NCBI RefSeq assembly: GCF_027942295.1
Contig: NZ_CP101416.1
Location: forward strand, 4,512,501-4,576,500
Direction of reading: 5' to 3'
Length of the DNA stretch: 64,000 nt
Source: Pseudanabaena sp. Chao 1811
GTDB lineage: Bacteria > Cyanobacteriota > Cyanobacteriia > Pseudanabaenales > Pseudanabaenaceae
Part shown: one piece after another, positions 24,732 to 32,823 of the stretch
Layout: each line of letters starts with the position of its first letter
Position numbering within the stretch: the first letter of the stretch is position 1
Made by a program: the position numbers and the translations under genes
The notes under the pieces: model-generated
Databases searched by the model: none
Told to the model about the DNA's origin: nothing
Seen by the model: the letters and a program-made list of their open reading frames with translations, nothing else

Positions 24732-25901
24732 TTAGAAAGCGCTAACTCTTACCCACTGTTGACTCATCGTTTGCTCATACAAAACTTCTAAGCGATCAAT
24801 ATTTTTAACTAACGTATAGCGATCTAAAACCCTTTGTCTTGCCTTGATACCGATAATTTTTGCCATCTCAGGATGATCGACAAATAGCGGCAAAAGTGTA
24901 CAGAGTTGCGAAGTCACCTTATGGGAATCAAGGATAATCCCTGCACCATGCTCAATCACCTCACCATCTGCACCCACATCGGTGGCAATACAAGCAACAC
25001 CGCAGGACATTGCTTCCAACAAAGATAGGGATAATCCTTCTACTAGTGAAGGCAAAATAAATACATCCGTACCACGTAAAATTTCGATTCGTCTTTGTTC
25101 ATCGGCGATATAACCCATCCAGACAATGCTGGGGTCATTACCATAAAAGGCTTTTAATCCTGCTAAGAGGGGACCCGTACCAACGATCGCTAATTTGCAG
25201 CCTTCAGGCATTCGACATTTTCGCCATGCCTTAAGCAGAGCCTCTACATTTTTCTCAGCAGCTAGTCGTCCTTGATAGAGAAATAGCACATCAGCCTTGA
25301 GTTCTTCCTTGATATTTGAAGGTCCGGGAGAATAGCGATCGCTATCGACACCATTAGGAATAATCGCAATTCTGGTATTGGGAACACCTAATTTATTCAG
25401 GAGTTCCTTTTGAATATTAGAAAAGATAATAACTTGGTTGTAATCTGCCAAGGATGGCGCATAAATCTGATAAGTAAGTTGCTGGGTGCTAGATGCAAGA
25501 TTACGACGTTTGATGTCAAAGGGCTGGTGAAAGGTTGCCACAAGTGGTAAATCTAGCTCTGCACATATTTCTGGCAAGCGGAAATCAAGGGGGGATATCG
25601 CAAGGGAAGCATGAATAAGATCGGGCTTTAGCGATCGCAGGGAATCCACCAGAATTTTATTAGCCCGCAATGATGGAACAGTATAAATCGTGGATTTGTA
25701 GAGAAAAGGTAAAGCGACATCCTGTGCTTCTTGAGAGTTTTCGTCCAATTCCTCATGATCTGGATTATCGTGATCCGACTCAGGAGCAAAATGCATAAAG
25801 CTGACACGATGTCCGCGATCGAGTAATGCATTTGTAATTTCGCGACTATAGGTCACGTTGCCACAAGCAGGCGATTTTTTCCCTAACCATGCAATATGCA
25901 T
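24732..25901 (-). CDS. Glycosyltransferase family 4 (GT-B fold)
   Basis: A 389-residue retaining GT4 enzyme. The N-terminal Rossmann domain starts MHIAWLGKKSPACGNVTYSR with a Gly-rich acceptor loop. The C-terminal nucleotide-sugar domain has NGVDSDRYSPG near residue 187, LFLYQGRLAAEKNVEALLKA near 207-226, the conserved PSLVEGLSLSLLEAMSCGVA near 279-298 (E-x7-E motif) and a C-terminal helix. No transmembrane segment. The N-terminal pattern resembles cyanobacterial GT4 enzymes including the digalactosyldiacylglycerol synthase type (DgdA); I consider that possible but unproven, and a polysaccharide glycosyltransferase is the alternative. It is a single gene upstream of tRNA-Lys, all on the minus strand. 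Confidence 0.85.
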   Translation of the reverse strand: MHIAWLGKKSPACGNVTYSREITNALLDRGHRVSFMHFAPESDHDNPDHEELDENSQEAQDVALPFLYKSTIYTVPSLRANKILVDSLRSLKPDLIHASLAISPLDFRLPEICAELDLPLVATFHQPFDIKRRNLASSTQQLTYQIYAPSLADYNQVIIFSNIQKELLNKLGVPNTRIAIIPNGVDSDRYSPGPSNIKEELKADVLFLYQGRLAAEKNVEALLKAWRKCRMPEGCKLAIVGTGPLLAGLKAFYGNDPSIVWMGYIADEQRRIEILRGTDVFILPSLVEGLSLSLLEAMSCGVACIATDVGADGEVIEHGAGIILDSHKVTSQLCTLLPLFVDHPEMAKIIGIKARQRVLDRYTLVKNIDRLEVLYEQTMSQQWVRVSAF

Positions 25902-25990
25902 GAACTACACCACATTATTATCAAAGGTATAATACCAAATGCTCAGACGACAACACTTTGCACATTAGCAAAAAATATTTTTTATAATAA

Positions 25991-26023
25991 AGACTTAGCC
26001 AGTGCAACGCACTGGCTAAGTCT
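25991..26023. terminator. 15-bp perfect hairpin downstream of tRNA-Lys
   Basis: AGACTTAGCCAGTGC-AAC-GCACTGGCTAAGTCT. It lies 11 bases past the tRNA 3' end on the minus strand and could end the tRNA transcript. Confidence 0.65.
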
Positions 26024-26033
26024 TAGGATTTTA

Positions 26034-26105
26034 TGGGTCGCCCGGGATTCGAACCCGGAACTAATCGGTTAAAAGCCGAGTACTCTACCGTTGAGTTAGC
26101 GACCC
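26034..26105 (-). tRNA. tRNA-Lys (anticodon UUU)
   Basis: On the minus strand: acceptor GGGTCGC/GCGACCC, D arm with CTCAACGGTAGAG, anticodon loop CTTTTAA (anticodon TTT), T arm CCGGG-TTCGAAT-CCCGG. The 3' CCA is not encoded. It lies 89 bp after miaB in the same direction; MiaB acts on tRNAs reading UNN codons, so the neighbourhood is not a functional link. Confidence 0.95.
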
Positions 26106-26194
26106 TGATTTAGTTGTTGTGTTTGGTTTCACTAAGCGCTTGCGGCTGTGTTTGAACTTCCGTTTTTATCGCGCTTAGCTAGTCTAACACGACT

Positions 26195-27547
26195 TTAGCA
26201 AATAACACCAGTTAAACTGAAAGGTCTAACCTCAGTAATCTTTATGGGAACTGTTTGACCTATTAGTTCAGCTAATGATTTGCCTGTAGTGTTTTCTGTA
26301 AAGGCAATGCGATTGGTGCGGGTACGCCCCATTACTTGATGAGGATCTTTATGATTTGTGCCTTCGATCATGATTTCTTCGATCCGTCCTGCATAACGCT
26401 GCGATCGCAAAGCTGCATTTTGGTTAACGGCATGGTTGAGGCGTTGAAGGCGATCGCTTTTAATCTCCTCACTCAACTGATTTTCCCAAACTGCCGCAGG
26501 TGTCCCCGGACGAGGTGAATAGGCGGCTGTATTGACGAGATCAAAGCCGATGTCATTGACCAGTTGTACAGTGCGCTCAAACTGCTCCTCAGTTTCCCCT
26601 GGGAAAGCAACGATCGCATCGGCAGTAATTGCCGCATCAGGCATTACCGCACGGATATCATCGATAATGCGACGGTAACGCTCATGGGTATAGCCCCTAG
26701 CCATCGCCTTGAGGATATCGTTATCCCCTGACTGAAAGGGTATATGGAAATGTTCGCAAACCTTTGGTAGTTCGGCGCAAGCTTTGATTAGGCGAGAGCT
26801 AAAGTAACGAGGGTGACTGGTAGCATATCGAATGCGATCGATCCCCTCCACATCATGGACGTAATAGAGTAAGTCCGTAAAGGTGATTTTGCCACCAACG
26901 CCAGCGCCAATACCACCTGCGGGGAGATCGCGACCATAGGCATCAATATTTTGACCAAGCAAGGTAATTTCTTTGTAACCCTGAGCCGCTAGTCCCTCAA
27001 TTTCCTTGCGGATCACTTCAGGCGTGCGGGATTGTTCGCGCCCACGTACCGAGGGGACGATGCAATAGGTACAGTTTTCGTTACAGCCATAAATGACATT
27101 GACCCAAGCCGATACGGAGCTATTGCGTCGAGGTGTAGTAATGTCTTCTTCGATATAGGCTTCTTCGGTGGCGGCAACTTGATTGCCATTAAAAACCTGT
27201 CCCAAAAGGTCGCCAAGACGGTTGACATGCTGAGGACCCATCACAAGATCAAGCTCAGGTACTCGTCTCAGTAATGCCTCACCTTCTTGCTGGGCGACAC
27301 AGCCAGCGACAACTAGAGTTAAGTTAGGATTTTCGCGTTTGCGCTTTGCTTGTCTGCCGAGGTAAGAATAAACTTTTTGCTCGGCATTGTCGCGAATGCT
27401 GCAAGTGTTATACAAAATCAGGTCGGCTTCTTCGCTTTCCTCGGTTGACTGATAGCCCATATCTTCCAAAACGCCTGCCATGCGTTCGGAGTCAGCTTTG
27501 TTCATTTGGCAGCCGAAGGTGACGATGTGATATTTCTGAGCAGTCAT
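26195..27547 (-). CDS. miaB: tRNA-2-methylthio-N6-dimethylallyladenosine synthase MiaB
   Basis: A 450-residue radical-SAM methylthiotransferase that converts i6A37 to ms2i6A37 in tRNAs. Order: UPF0004 domain with [20 protein letters not shown] (residues 11-30) and [18 protein letters not shown]; radical-SAM [20 protein letters not shown] near 155-174; C-terminal TRAM domain ending near [22 protein letters not shown] and CSIRDNAE identify MiaB rather than RimO. All six cluster Cys are present. Start ATG 27545-27547. The gene is followed by tRNA-Lys. Confidence 0.95.
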   Translation of the reverse strand: MTAQKYHIVTFGCQMNKADSERMAGVLEDMGYQSTEESEEADLILYNTCSIRDNAEQKVYSYLGRQAKRKRENPNLTLVVAGCVAQQEGEALLRRVPELDLVMGPQHVNRLGDLLGQVFNGNQVAATEEAYIEEDITTPRRNSSVSAWVNVIYGCNENCTYCIVPSVRGREQSRTPEVIRKEIEGLAAQGYKEITLLGQNIDAYGRDLPAGGIGAGVGGKITFTDLLYYVHDVEGIDRIRYATSHPRYFSSRLIKACAELPKVCEHFHIPFQSGDNDILKAMARGYTHERYRRIIDDIRAVMPDAAITADAIVAFPGETEEQFERTVQLVNDIGFDLVNTAAYSPRPGTPAAVWENQLSEEIKSDRLQRLNHAVNQNAALRSQRYAGRIEEIMIEGTNHKDPHQVMGRTRTNRIAFTENTTGKSLAELIGQTVPIKITEVRPFSLTGVIC

Positions 27548-27805
27548 GAAAGTGTTTAACCAAGCCGAAAAGATTGCTGTCCTATTCTAATATCTTTCAG
27601 CATTGATTGTCAGGTTTACTAAGTGTTTGGCTTTGGGGCAATCATCAATCAAAACTTTTAAATTTCAGACTATTGATCAAGGTGTTAACCTAAATTCAGT
27701 TTATACAAGGATATAGACAAACTCAGCCATAACTATACTTTGACTGGGAGTAGACTTTATTTTTCAAAAGGGGAAGAATGGAAGAAACGTTAACTTTGTT
27801 CCAAG

Positions 27806-28490
27806 ATGATCCGACTAACATTTACCAAAGAAGAAATAGATGCGCTACATTACGAAAGATTCCATCATCCGCATCCACGAGTACAGAGAAAAATGGAAGC
27901 ACTATACCTAAAAAGTCAGAACTACCCACACAAAGAAATCACAAAACTGCTAAGAATCAGTGAACCGACACTGTTGAGCTATTTACGAGATTATAAAGAG
28001 GGAGGGATAAGCAAACTCAAAGAACTAACCTTTAATCCCCCCCAGAGTGAACTAAAAAAGCATCAAGAAAGTATAGAGATATATTTTCGAGAACATCCAC
28101 CCAAAACACTAGCTCATGCAGCAGCAAAAATTAGCGAGTTGACAGGGATTGTCCGAAGTCGAGAACAGGTGCGTCATTTCCTGAAATCGATGGGAATGAG
28201 TTGTCACCGAGTGGGTCTAATACCTGCTAAGGCTGACCCAGCAGCACAAGAGGAATTTCTCAAAAAAAACTAGAACCACGCTTAGAGGAAGCTAAATCTG
28301 GACAAAGAGCCGTTTTCTTTGTCGATGCGGCACATTTTGTCCTCGGTGCTTATTTAGGCTTTTTGTGGTGTTTTGAACGCTTGTTTGTCAAATCTGGGGC
28401 TGGAAGGCAGCGTTTTAATGTCCTCGGTGCACTTAATGCTGTTACTCATGAGTTGATTACTGTGACTAATGATTCTTACATCAATGCTCA
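27806..28490 (+). pseudogene. IS630-family transposase remnant, 3' truncated
   Basis: Reads MIRLTFTKEEIDALHYERFH with a helix-turn-helix (HKEITKLLRISEPTLLSYLR) and winged part, ending in frame at 28273. The coding sense continues in the -1 frame after an A8 run near 28262-28269: LEPRLEEAKSGQRAVFFVDA, with the first catalytic Asp, then FNVLGALNAVTHELITVTND. A -1 slip on an A-run is how many IS630 elements make full transposase. The sequence then stops abruptly at about 28490, where IS256 sequence begins, so the second catalytic Asp and the Glu are lost. It is dead. Confidence 0.85.
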
Positions 28491-29107
28491 TTACTGGGTA
28501 TGTGGATTTCCCCCAATGAAGGTGCGAAATTCTGACTGTCAGTACTGACCGAAATTCATAACCGTGGGGTCAAAGATATTTTGATTGCCTGTGTCGATGG
28601 CTTGACTGGTTTCCCTAATGCCATTGAGACTGTGTTTCCTAAAACTCAGGTGCAGTTATTCATTGTCCACATGGTCAGAAACTCGGTCGCTTTTGTACCT
28701 TGGCAACAGCGTAAGCAAGTTTGTGCTGACCTCAAGGCTATTTATAACTCTGCAACGGAGTCGGAAACGGAGTTTAACCTTGAGTTGTTTGCTGAAAAGT
28801 GGGACAAGCAATATCCATCAATCTCCAAGTCTTGGCGTAGTCATTGGGCGCGAACATTATCCCCTTCTTTACTTTCCCCCCTGAGATTCGTAGGACGATT
28901 TATACCACCAAGGCACTTGAATCGATGAATAGTAGCTTGCGGAAGGTGATTAAATCTCAACAGATTTTTCCGACCGATGAAGCGACTTTCAAGCTGGTTT
29001 ATCTTGCCATGCGGAATATCTCGAAGAAGTGGACGATGCCGATTCGCGATTGGAAGCCTCCACTTAATCGCTTTGCCATCCTCTTTGAGGATCGTCTCCA
29101 TATCTAG
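28491..29107 (+). pseudogene. IS256-family transposase, C-terminal half, doubly inactivated
   Basis: The reading sense is LLGMWISPNEGAKF-stop-LSVLTEIHNRGVKDILIACV..., then the FPKTQVQLFIVHMVRNS block and, after a frame change, RRTIYTTKALESMNSSLRKV and the C-terminus ending DRLHI. Lesions: a Trp codon is now TGA at 28533-28535, and there is a GC dinucleotide gain at GCGCG (28848-28852), where the family reads SHW-ANIIPFF. The second catalytic Asp (ACVDGLTGF) and the Glu (ALESMN) are present. It covers the part of the protein missing from the copy at 1-560. Confidence 0.88.
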
Positions 29108-29141
29108 CTTCTAGACTTTACACAATTTACTTGACAGTCTC
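28491..29141 (+). mobile_element. IS256-family element remnant (3' half)
   Basis: Only the 3' half remains. The right terminal repeat (reading inward from 29141: GAGACTGTCAAGTAAATTGT) joins directly to IS982 sequence. The left half, including the 5' end, is replaced by the IS630 remnant at 28490. Confidence 0.85.
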
Positions 29142-29605
29142 GGTTCTCCCGACTCTGTCGCCATCAAATGAATTTTAATACCGTAAAAGTACCGTTTCTT
29201 GCTGGCCTGATAGCCTCGATACTCTTCATTTCCATCATAGATTTTTGACCTTGGTATGCGGATATTGTCACAAACGGGTATCGGAAAACTATCAATGCTG
29301 TAAATCGATTTGGTGTTCAGTTGTTTCCATGCTTGTCCCAAAGCTTCAAACAACATCAATAGCATCGGTTCCACCCTATACAATCTGCGGTTGAACCGAC
29401 TCCGACTAAGCATTTTGGGAATGTATTGTGGCTCTGACAAATGTTTTCTTGCCTTCTCGAAATTTCCACAAAAATACACAACTGCAACTATAGCTGTAGT
29501 CATTACTTCAGCATCACTCATCTGTTGCTGGCTATCGTCCCGATGATTCATCGCTCGAAGAATGTCATCACACAGGCAATAAATCGCTACAATTTCATCA
29601 TTCAT
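29142..29605 (-). pseudogene. IS982-family transposase, N-terminal part
   Basis: ATG at 29603-29605 starts MNDEIVAIYCLCDDILRAMN, followed by the family segments MSDAEVMTTAIVAVVYFCGN, SRSRFNRRLYRV, SIDSFPIPVCDN (first catalytic Asp) and RYFYGIKIHLMATESGEP. The codons after GEP (RLSSKLCKV, stop) come from the IS256 terminal repeat, which shows that IS256 inserted into this gene. About the first half of the normal 290-residue transposase remains. Confidence 0.88.
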
Positions 29606-29680
29606 TTTTCTTGCTGCTACTTGGCTTTTGTCCTTTGTAGCAGCATTTTTTTGTTATAGCTATTAGGTCGCAACTTGGGT
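29142..29680 (-). mobile_element. IS982-family element remnant (5' half)
   Basis: The outer end on the right reads inward ACCCAAGTTGCGACCTAATA, a typical IS982 terminal repeat. The other half was cut off by the IS256 end at 29141. Confidence 0.8.
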
Positions 29681-29793
29681 TAAATTAAGTTTTTTCTTTT
29701 GATACCAAGCATAGTCATAGCGTTGTCAGTGCATAATTAAATTTGAGGTCATGACTGGAAACCATGCTCTCAAATTTTACGTCCTAGCAATTT

Positions 29794-32055
29794 ATGAAAT
29801 CGCCACAACCGCCAGCCCAGCCTAAGTCACCGAAACCACCTAAGTCAAAGTTGATGACTCAGATCAATCAACTGACGCAGGTAGTTAATGGGGTATTAAA
29901 AATTAATCCGAAAGAGCGTGTCCCCAAGCTAGAAGTGCGCCGATCGCAAAAGGATAAGCCCGAAATTTATGACTTAGTAGGCGATCGCTACATATTAGGA
30001 CGTAGCACTAGTAAATGCGATATTGTCGTGCAAACGCCACTGGTGAGCCAAGTTCATGCCCAGTTAGTTCGCGATCGCACCCAAAAGAAAGCGCAATTTA
30101 TTCTCCAAGATCAAGACTCGACGAATGGCATTTATCGCGATAAGCAGCGACTTAAGTCTGTGCCATTACGTCACAAAATGAAAATTACGCTGGGTCCCCC
30201 AGAACTAGCCGAAGCTGCCACAATTCGCTATATTGATCCGCCACCTTGGTATATCCGCACGGTGCAATATACGGGCATTGGTCTAGGCGCGATCACAGGA
30301 ATAATCGTATTAGCGATCAGTTATGAAGTGGGGCGCGTTCCCGATCTGAAGCCCTTGCCCGTTACCCAACAGGGACCTGTAGAAGTCTTGGCAGGCGATG
30401 GCGTGAAACGTCTTGATCCTACGGAGATTGCCAACCATACGGAATATAATACTTTTGCAGAGTTTGGGAAGTTTATTCCCAATGCCGTAATCGCTTCTGA
30501 AGATACTTCTTTTTATTGGAATATTGGCGTTGATCCCGTAGGTGTGGCAAGGGCATTAGTAACTAATGTCCGTAGTCGAGGTGAACGCTTAGAGGGTGCA
30601 AGTACGGTTACGCAGCAGTTAGCCCGCAATCTGCTCGGTAAAACCTATGTCGGAACTGATGACTCCGCGGGACGAAAATGGCGGGAGGCGGCGGCGGCAA
30701 TCAAGCTCACCTTTACCTATAACAAAGAGGAAATCCTCCGTCTTTATCTGAATCGCGCCTATACAGGTAATGGAGTCTATGGATTTAAGGATGCTGCTAA
30801 GCTCTATTTCGGGAAAGAAGCCTCAGAACTAAATCTCTCAGAGGCAGCTACGCTAGTTGGTTTGCTACCTTCTCCTGAAACTATCAATCCATTTAAGAAT
30901 AAAGATCTTGCCATCGAATATCGCGATCGCATTCTCAATCGCATGGCAGAGCTAGGCATGATTACCGATAAGGATGCGGATCGGGCAAGGCGCACGGTAT
31001 TAATCCTCAACGAAGCGGCTAAAACAAAACTTCAAGGCTCCGTTGCGCCCTATTACTACAGTTATGTTTTTGATGAATTGGAGGAAATTCTCGGCAAAAA
31101 CTTTGCAAGGGAGGGCAATCTCATCGTCGAGACTAATCTCGATATCGCTATGCAGAAAGCTTCTGATACCGCTTTGCGCGATGCGGTAGATCGCGACGGC
31201 GCAAATTATGGATTTAGCCAAGGGGCGATCGTTACGGTCAATACAAGTGATGGTTCATTGCTATCGATGACAGGTGGTGTCGATTACAAAACTAGTCAGT
31301 TTAACCGTGCTGCCCAATCTCTGCGCCAACCAGGTTCTACTTTTAAATTATTTAGCTACGCTGCTGCCGTCGATCAAGGGATTTCCCCTAGTACGACTTT
31401 CTCATGTAATGCATTGTCGGGGATTGTTGGTTGTCACAATGGTGGTAGTGGGGCGATCGATATGTATCGGGGCTTTGCTCTGTCTGAGAATGTAGTGGCA
31501 GTGCGTGTAGCTGAAAGAGCAGGGCTAGAGAATGTCATTAAAATGGCAAGAACTTTGGGGATCACCGCTAAGTTGGATGCCTCTAGCAACATGGTTTTAG
31601 GCGGTAATGAAGTCAAGATTCTTGAAATGGCTGGAGCCTATGCCACGGTGGTCAATGAGGGTAAATATATCAAGCCCCATGCGATCAAACGAATTCTCGA
31701 TAGTGCTGACTGTAAAAATCCTAAGGATCGCCAAACCTGTCGCGTCATTTTTGATGCTAGTACATTCATTAAGCCCCGTCAGGTAATTGATGCGGGTGTG
31801 GCTAGTACGATGGTGGATATGATGCGTGGTGTTGTGCAGTATGGTACGGGGCGATCGGCCGCCATTCCTCAAGGTACAGTCGTGGGTAAGACAGGAACCA
31901 CTGACGAAGGTCGCGATCTTTGGTTTATTGGTGCAGTACCTCGGCTTAATTTAGTGACTGCGGTCTGGTTAGGCAATGATGAAGGTGTAACGAAAGGCTC
32001 AAGTACAGTTGCCGCAGGGGTTTGGGGTGATTATATGCGTCAGGCGGCTCGCTAA
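29794..32055 (+). CDS. FHA-domain class A penicillin-binding protein (bifunctional)
   Basis: A 753-residue peptidoglycan synthase. Residues 1-45 are Pro/Lys-rich. An FHA phosphothreonine-binding domain follows (about 50-140; RYILGRSTSKCDIVV, VSQVHAQLV, DSTNGIY). A membrane helix lies near 155-178 (GIGLGAITGIIVLAISY). The GT51 glycosyltransferase has EDTSFYWNIGVDP near 232, GASTVTQQLARN near 264, and YLNRAYTGNGVYG. The transpeptidase has the SxxK nucleophile in RQPGSTFKLF near 507, SENVVAVR (SxN) near 562 and KTGTTDEGRD near 700. His of the usual EDxxFxxHxG box is Asn here. The FHA domain on the cytoplasmic side suggests control by Ser/Thr kinases, an arrangement seen in cyanobacterial PBPs. 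It is a single gene next to dead IS elements. Confidence 0.92.
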   Translation: MKSPQPPAQPKSPKPPKSKLMTQINQLTQVVNGVLKINPKERVPKLEVRRSQKDKPEIYDLVGDRYILGRSTSKCDIVVQTPLVSQVHAQLVRDRTQKKAQFILQDQDSTNGIYRDKQRLKSVPLRHKMKITLGPPELAEAATIRYIDPPPWYIRTVQYTGIGLGAITGIIVLAISYEVGRVPDLKPLPVTQQGPVEVLAGDGVKRLDPTEIANHTEYNTFAEFGKFIPNAVIASEDTSFYWNIGVDPVGVARALVTNVRSRGERLEGASTVTQQLARNLLGKTYVGTDDSAGRKWREAAAAIKLTFTYNKEEILRLYLNRAYTGNGVYGFKDAAKLYFGKEASELNLSEAATLVGLLPSPETINPFKNKDLAIEYRDRILNRMAELGMITDKDADRARRTVLILNEAAKTKLQGSVAPYYYSYVFDELEEILGKNFAREGNLIVETNLDIAMQKASDTALRDAVDRDGANYGFSQGAIVTVNTSDGSLLSMTGGVDYKTSQFNRAAQSLRQPGSTFKLFSYAAAVDQGISPSTTFSCNALSGIVGCHNGGSGAIDMYRGFALSENVVAVRVAERAGLENVIKMARTLGITAKLDASSNMVLGGNEVKILEMAGAYATVVNEGKYIKPHAIKRILDSADCKNPKDRQTCRVIFDASTFIKPRQVIDAGVASTMVDMMRGVVQYGTGRSAAIPQGTVVGKTGTTDEGRDLWFIGAVPRLNLVTAVWLGNDEGVTKGSSTVAAGVWGDYMRQAAR

Positions 32056-32126
32056 CTCAACAGAAAGAATTTGATGCATTCTTTCTATTGATATAAAAAC
32101 TTTTGCGAAACTTTTGTCAAAAGCGC

Positions 32127-32154
32127 TTGACGACTGCCATAGGTGCTGTAGTAT
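32127..32154 (+). promoter_or_regulatory. Sigma-70-type promoter candidate for HU
   Basis: TTGACG (32127-32132), 16-bp spacer, TAGTAT (32149-32154), about 200 bp upstream of the HU start. It implies a long leader. The remaining 32056-32359 gap shows no ORF. Confidence 0.5.
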
Positions 32155-32359
32155 TGATTCCGTCTCATCAATGAAATTGGAATTAAATTAGTAGAAAACA
32201 CTAAGCACAAATTCCTAATGTCACGGTTTTCAAATTGTTATAGACAACTTGAAAACTCCAGAATCTATATTTTTCTTAGTTTTTGATTTTTGCTTTGGCA
32301 TAGACAAAGTAAAAATCGCGGTAATACTTATTAATTAAAGCTACTTAGGAGCTATTGCG

Positions 32360-32635
32360 ATGAATAAAGGTGAACTAGTAGATGCGATCGCCGAAAAGGT
32401 AAATGTATCTAAAAAGAATATTGAAGTGATCGTTACTGCTGCACTCGAGTCAATTGTTGATGCTGTTGCTGATGGTGATCGCGTTACTTTAGTTGGCTTC
32501 GGTTCCTTCGAGCCACGCGAACGCCAAGAACGTGAAGGTCGTAACCCCCGCACTGGCGAAAAGATGGTCATTGCTGCTACCCGTGTGCCTGCTTTTTCCG
32601 CTGGTAAGCAATTTAAAGAAAAAGTAGTTGAATAA
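32360..32635 (+). CDS. hup: DNA-binding protein HU
   Basis: A 91-residue histone-like nucleoid protein. MNKGELVDAIAEKVNVSKKN begins the helical dimer body. The HU signature GFGSFEPRERQEREGRNPRT (residues 46-65) forms the DNA-binding arm, followed by ATRVPAFSAGKQFKEKV. The length is standard. It works as a homodimer on DNA bends and in nucleoid compaction. A good ribosome-binding site (TTAGGAG) precedes ATG 32360. A MITE-like element starts five bases after the stop. Confidence 0.97.
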   Translation: MNKGELVDAIAEKVNVSKKNIEVIVTAALESIVDAVADGDRVTLVGFGSFEPRERQEREGRNPRTGEKMVIAATRVPAFSAGKQFKEKVVE

Positions 32636-32640
32636 TAATT

Positions 32641-32787
32641 AACGTCAGTTCGGGTTAAGCTGGCAAATTTTAAAAGCCCAAAAGTAAAAGCCTTGCTACG
32701 CAAGGCTTTTACTTTTGGGCATTGAGAGAGGGTTTGCGTAGCAAACCCTCTCTCAATGCCCATTTCAAATTATTCCGAACTCGCGTT
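32641..32787. repeat. MITE-like element family 1, copy C (best preserved, inverted)
   Basis: 147 bp with ends AACGTCAGTTCGGGTTAA and, from the right, AACGCGAGTTCGGAATAA. Palindrome one is AAAAGTAAAAGCCTTGC-TAC-GCAAGG...; palindrome two is GAGAGAGGGTTTGC-GTA-GCAAACCCTC... It is reversed relative to copies A, B and D. Confidence 0.85.
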
Positions 32788-32792
32788 AATTA

Positions 32793-32823
32793 AAAAAAGG
32801 CGGCGCGAAGCGCCGCCTTTTTT
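32793..32823. terminator. 14-bp perfect hairpin, GAA triloop
   Basis: AAAAAAGGCGGCGC-GAA-GCGCCGCCTTTTTT. Its right arm reaches into the stop codon of the convergent NACHT gene, so it acts for either direction. Confidence 0.8.

Noticed and set aside
26034-27547. Functional link between miaB and the adjacent tRNA-Lys(UUU)
   Set aside because: MiaB modifies tRNAs reading UNN codons; methylthiolation of tRNA-Lys(UUU) is done by another enzyme (MtaB type).
27778-27963. A separate short gene at the start of the IS630 remnant
   Set aside because: It overlaps the transposase in another frame and has no family features.
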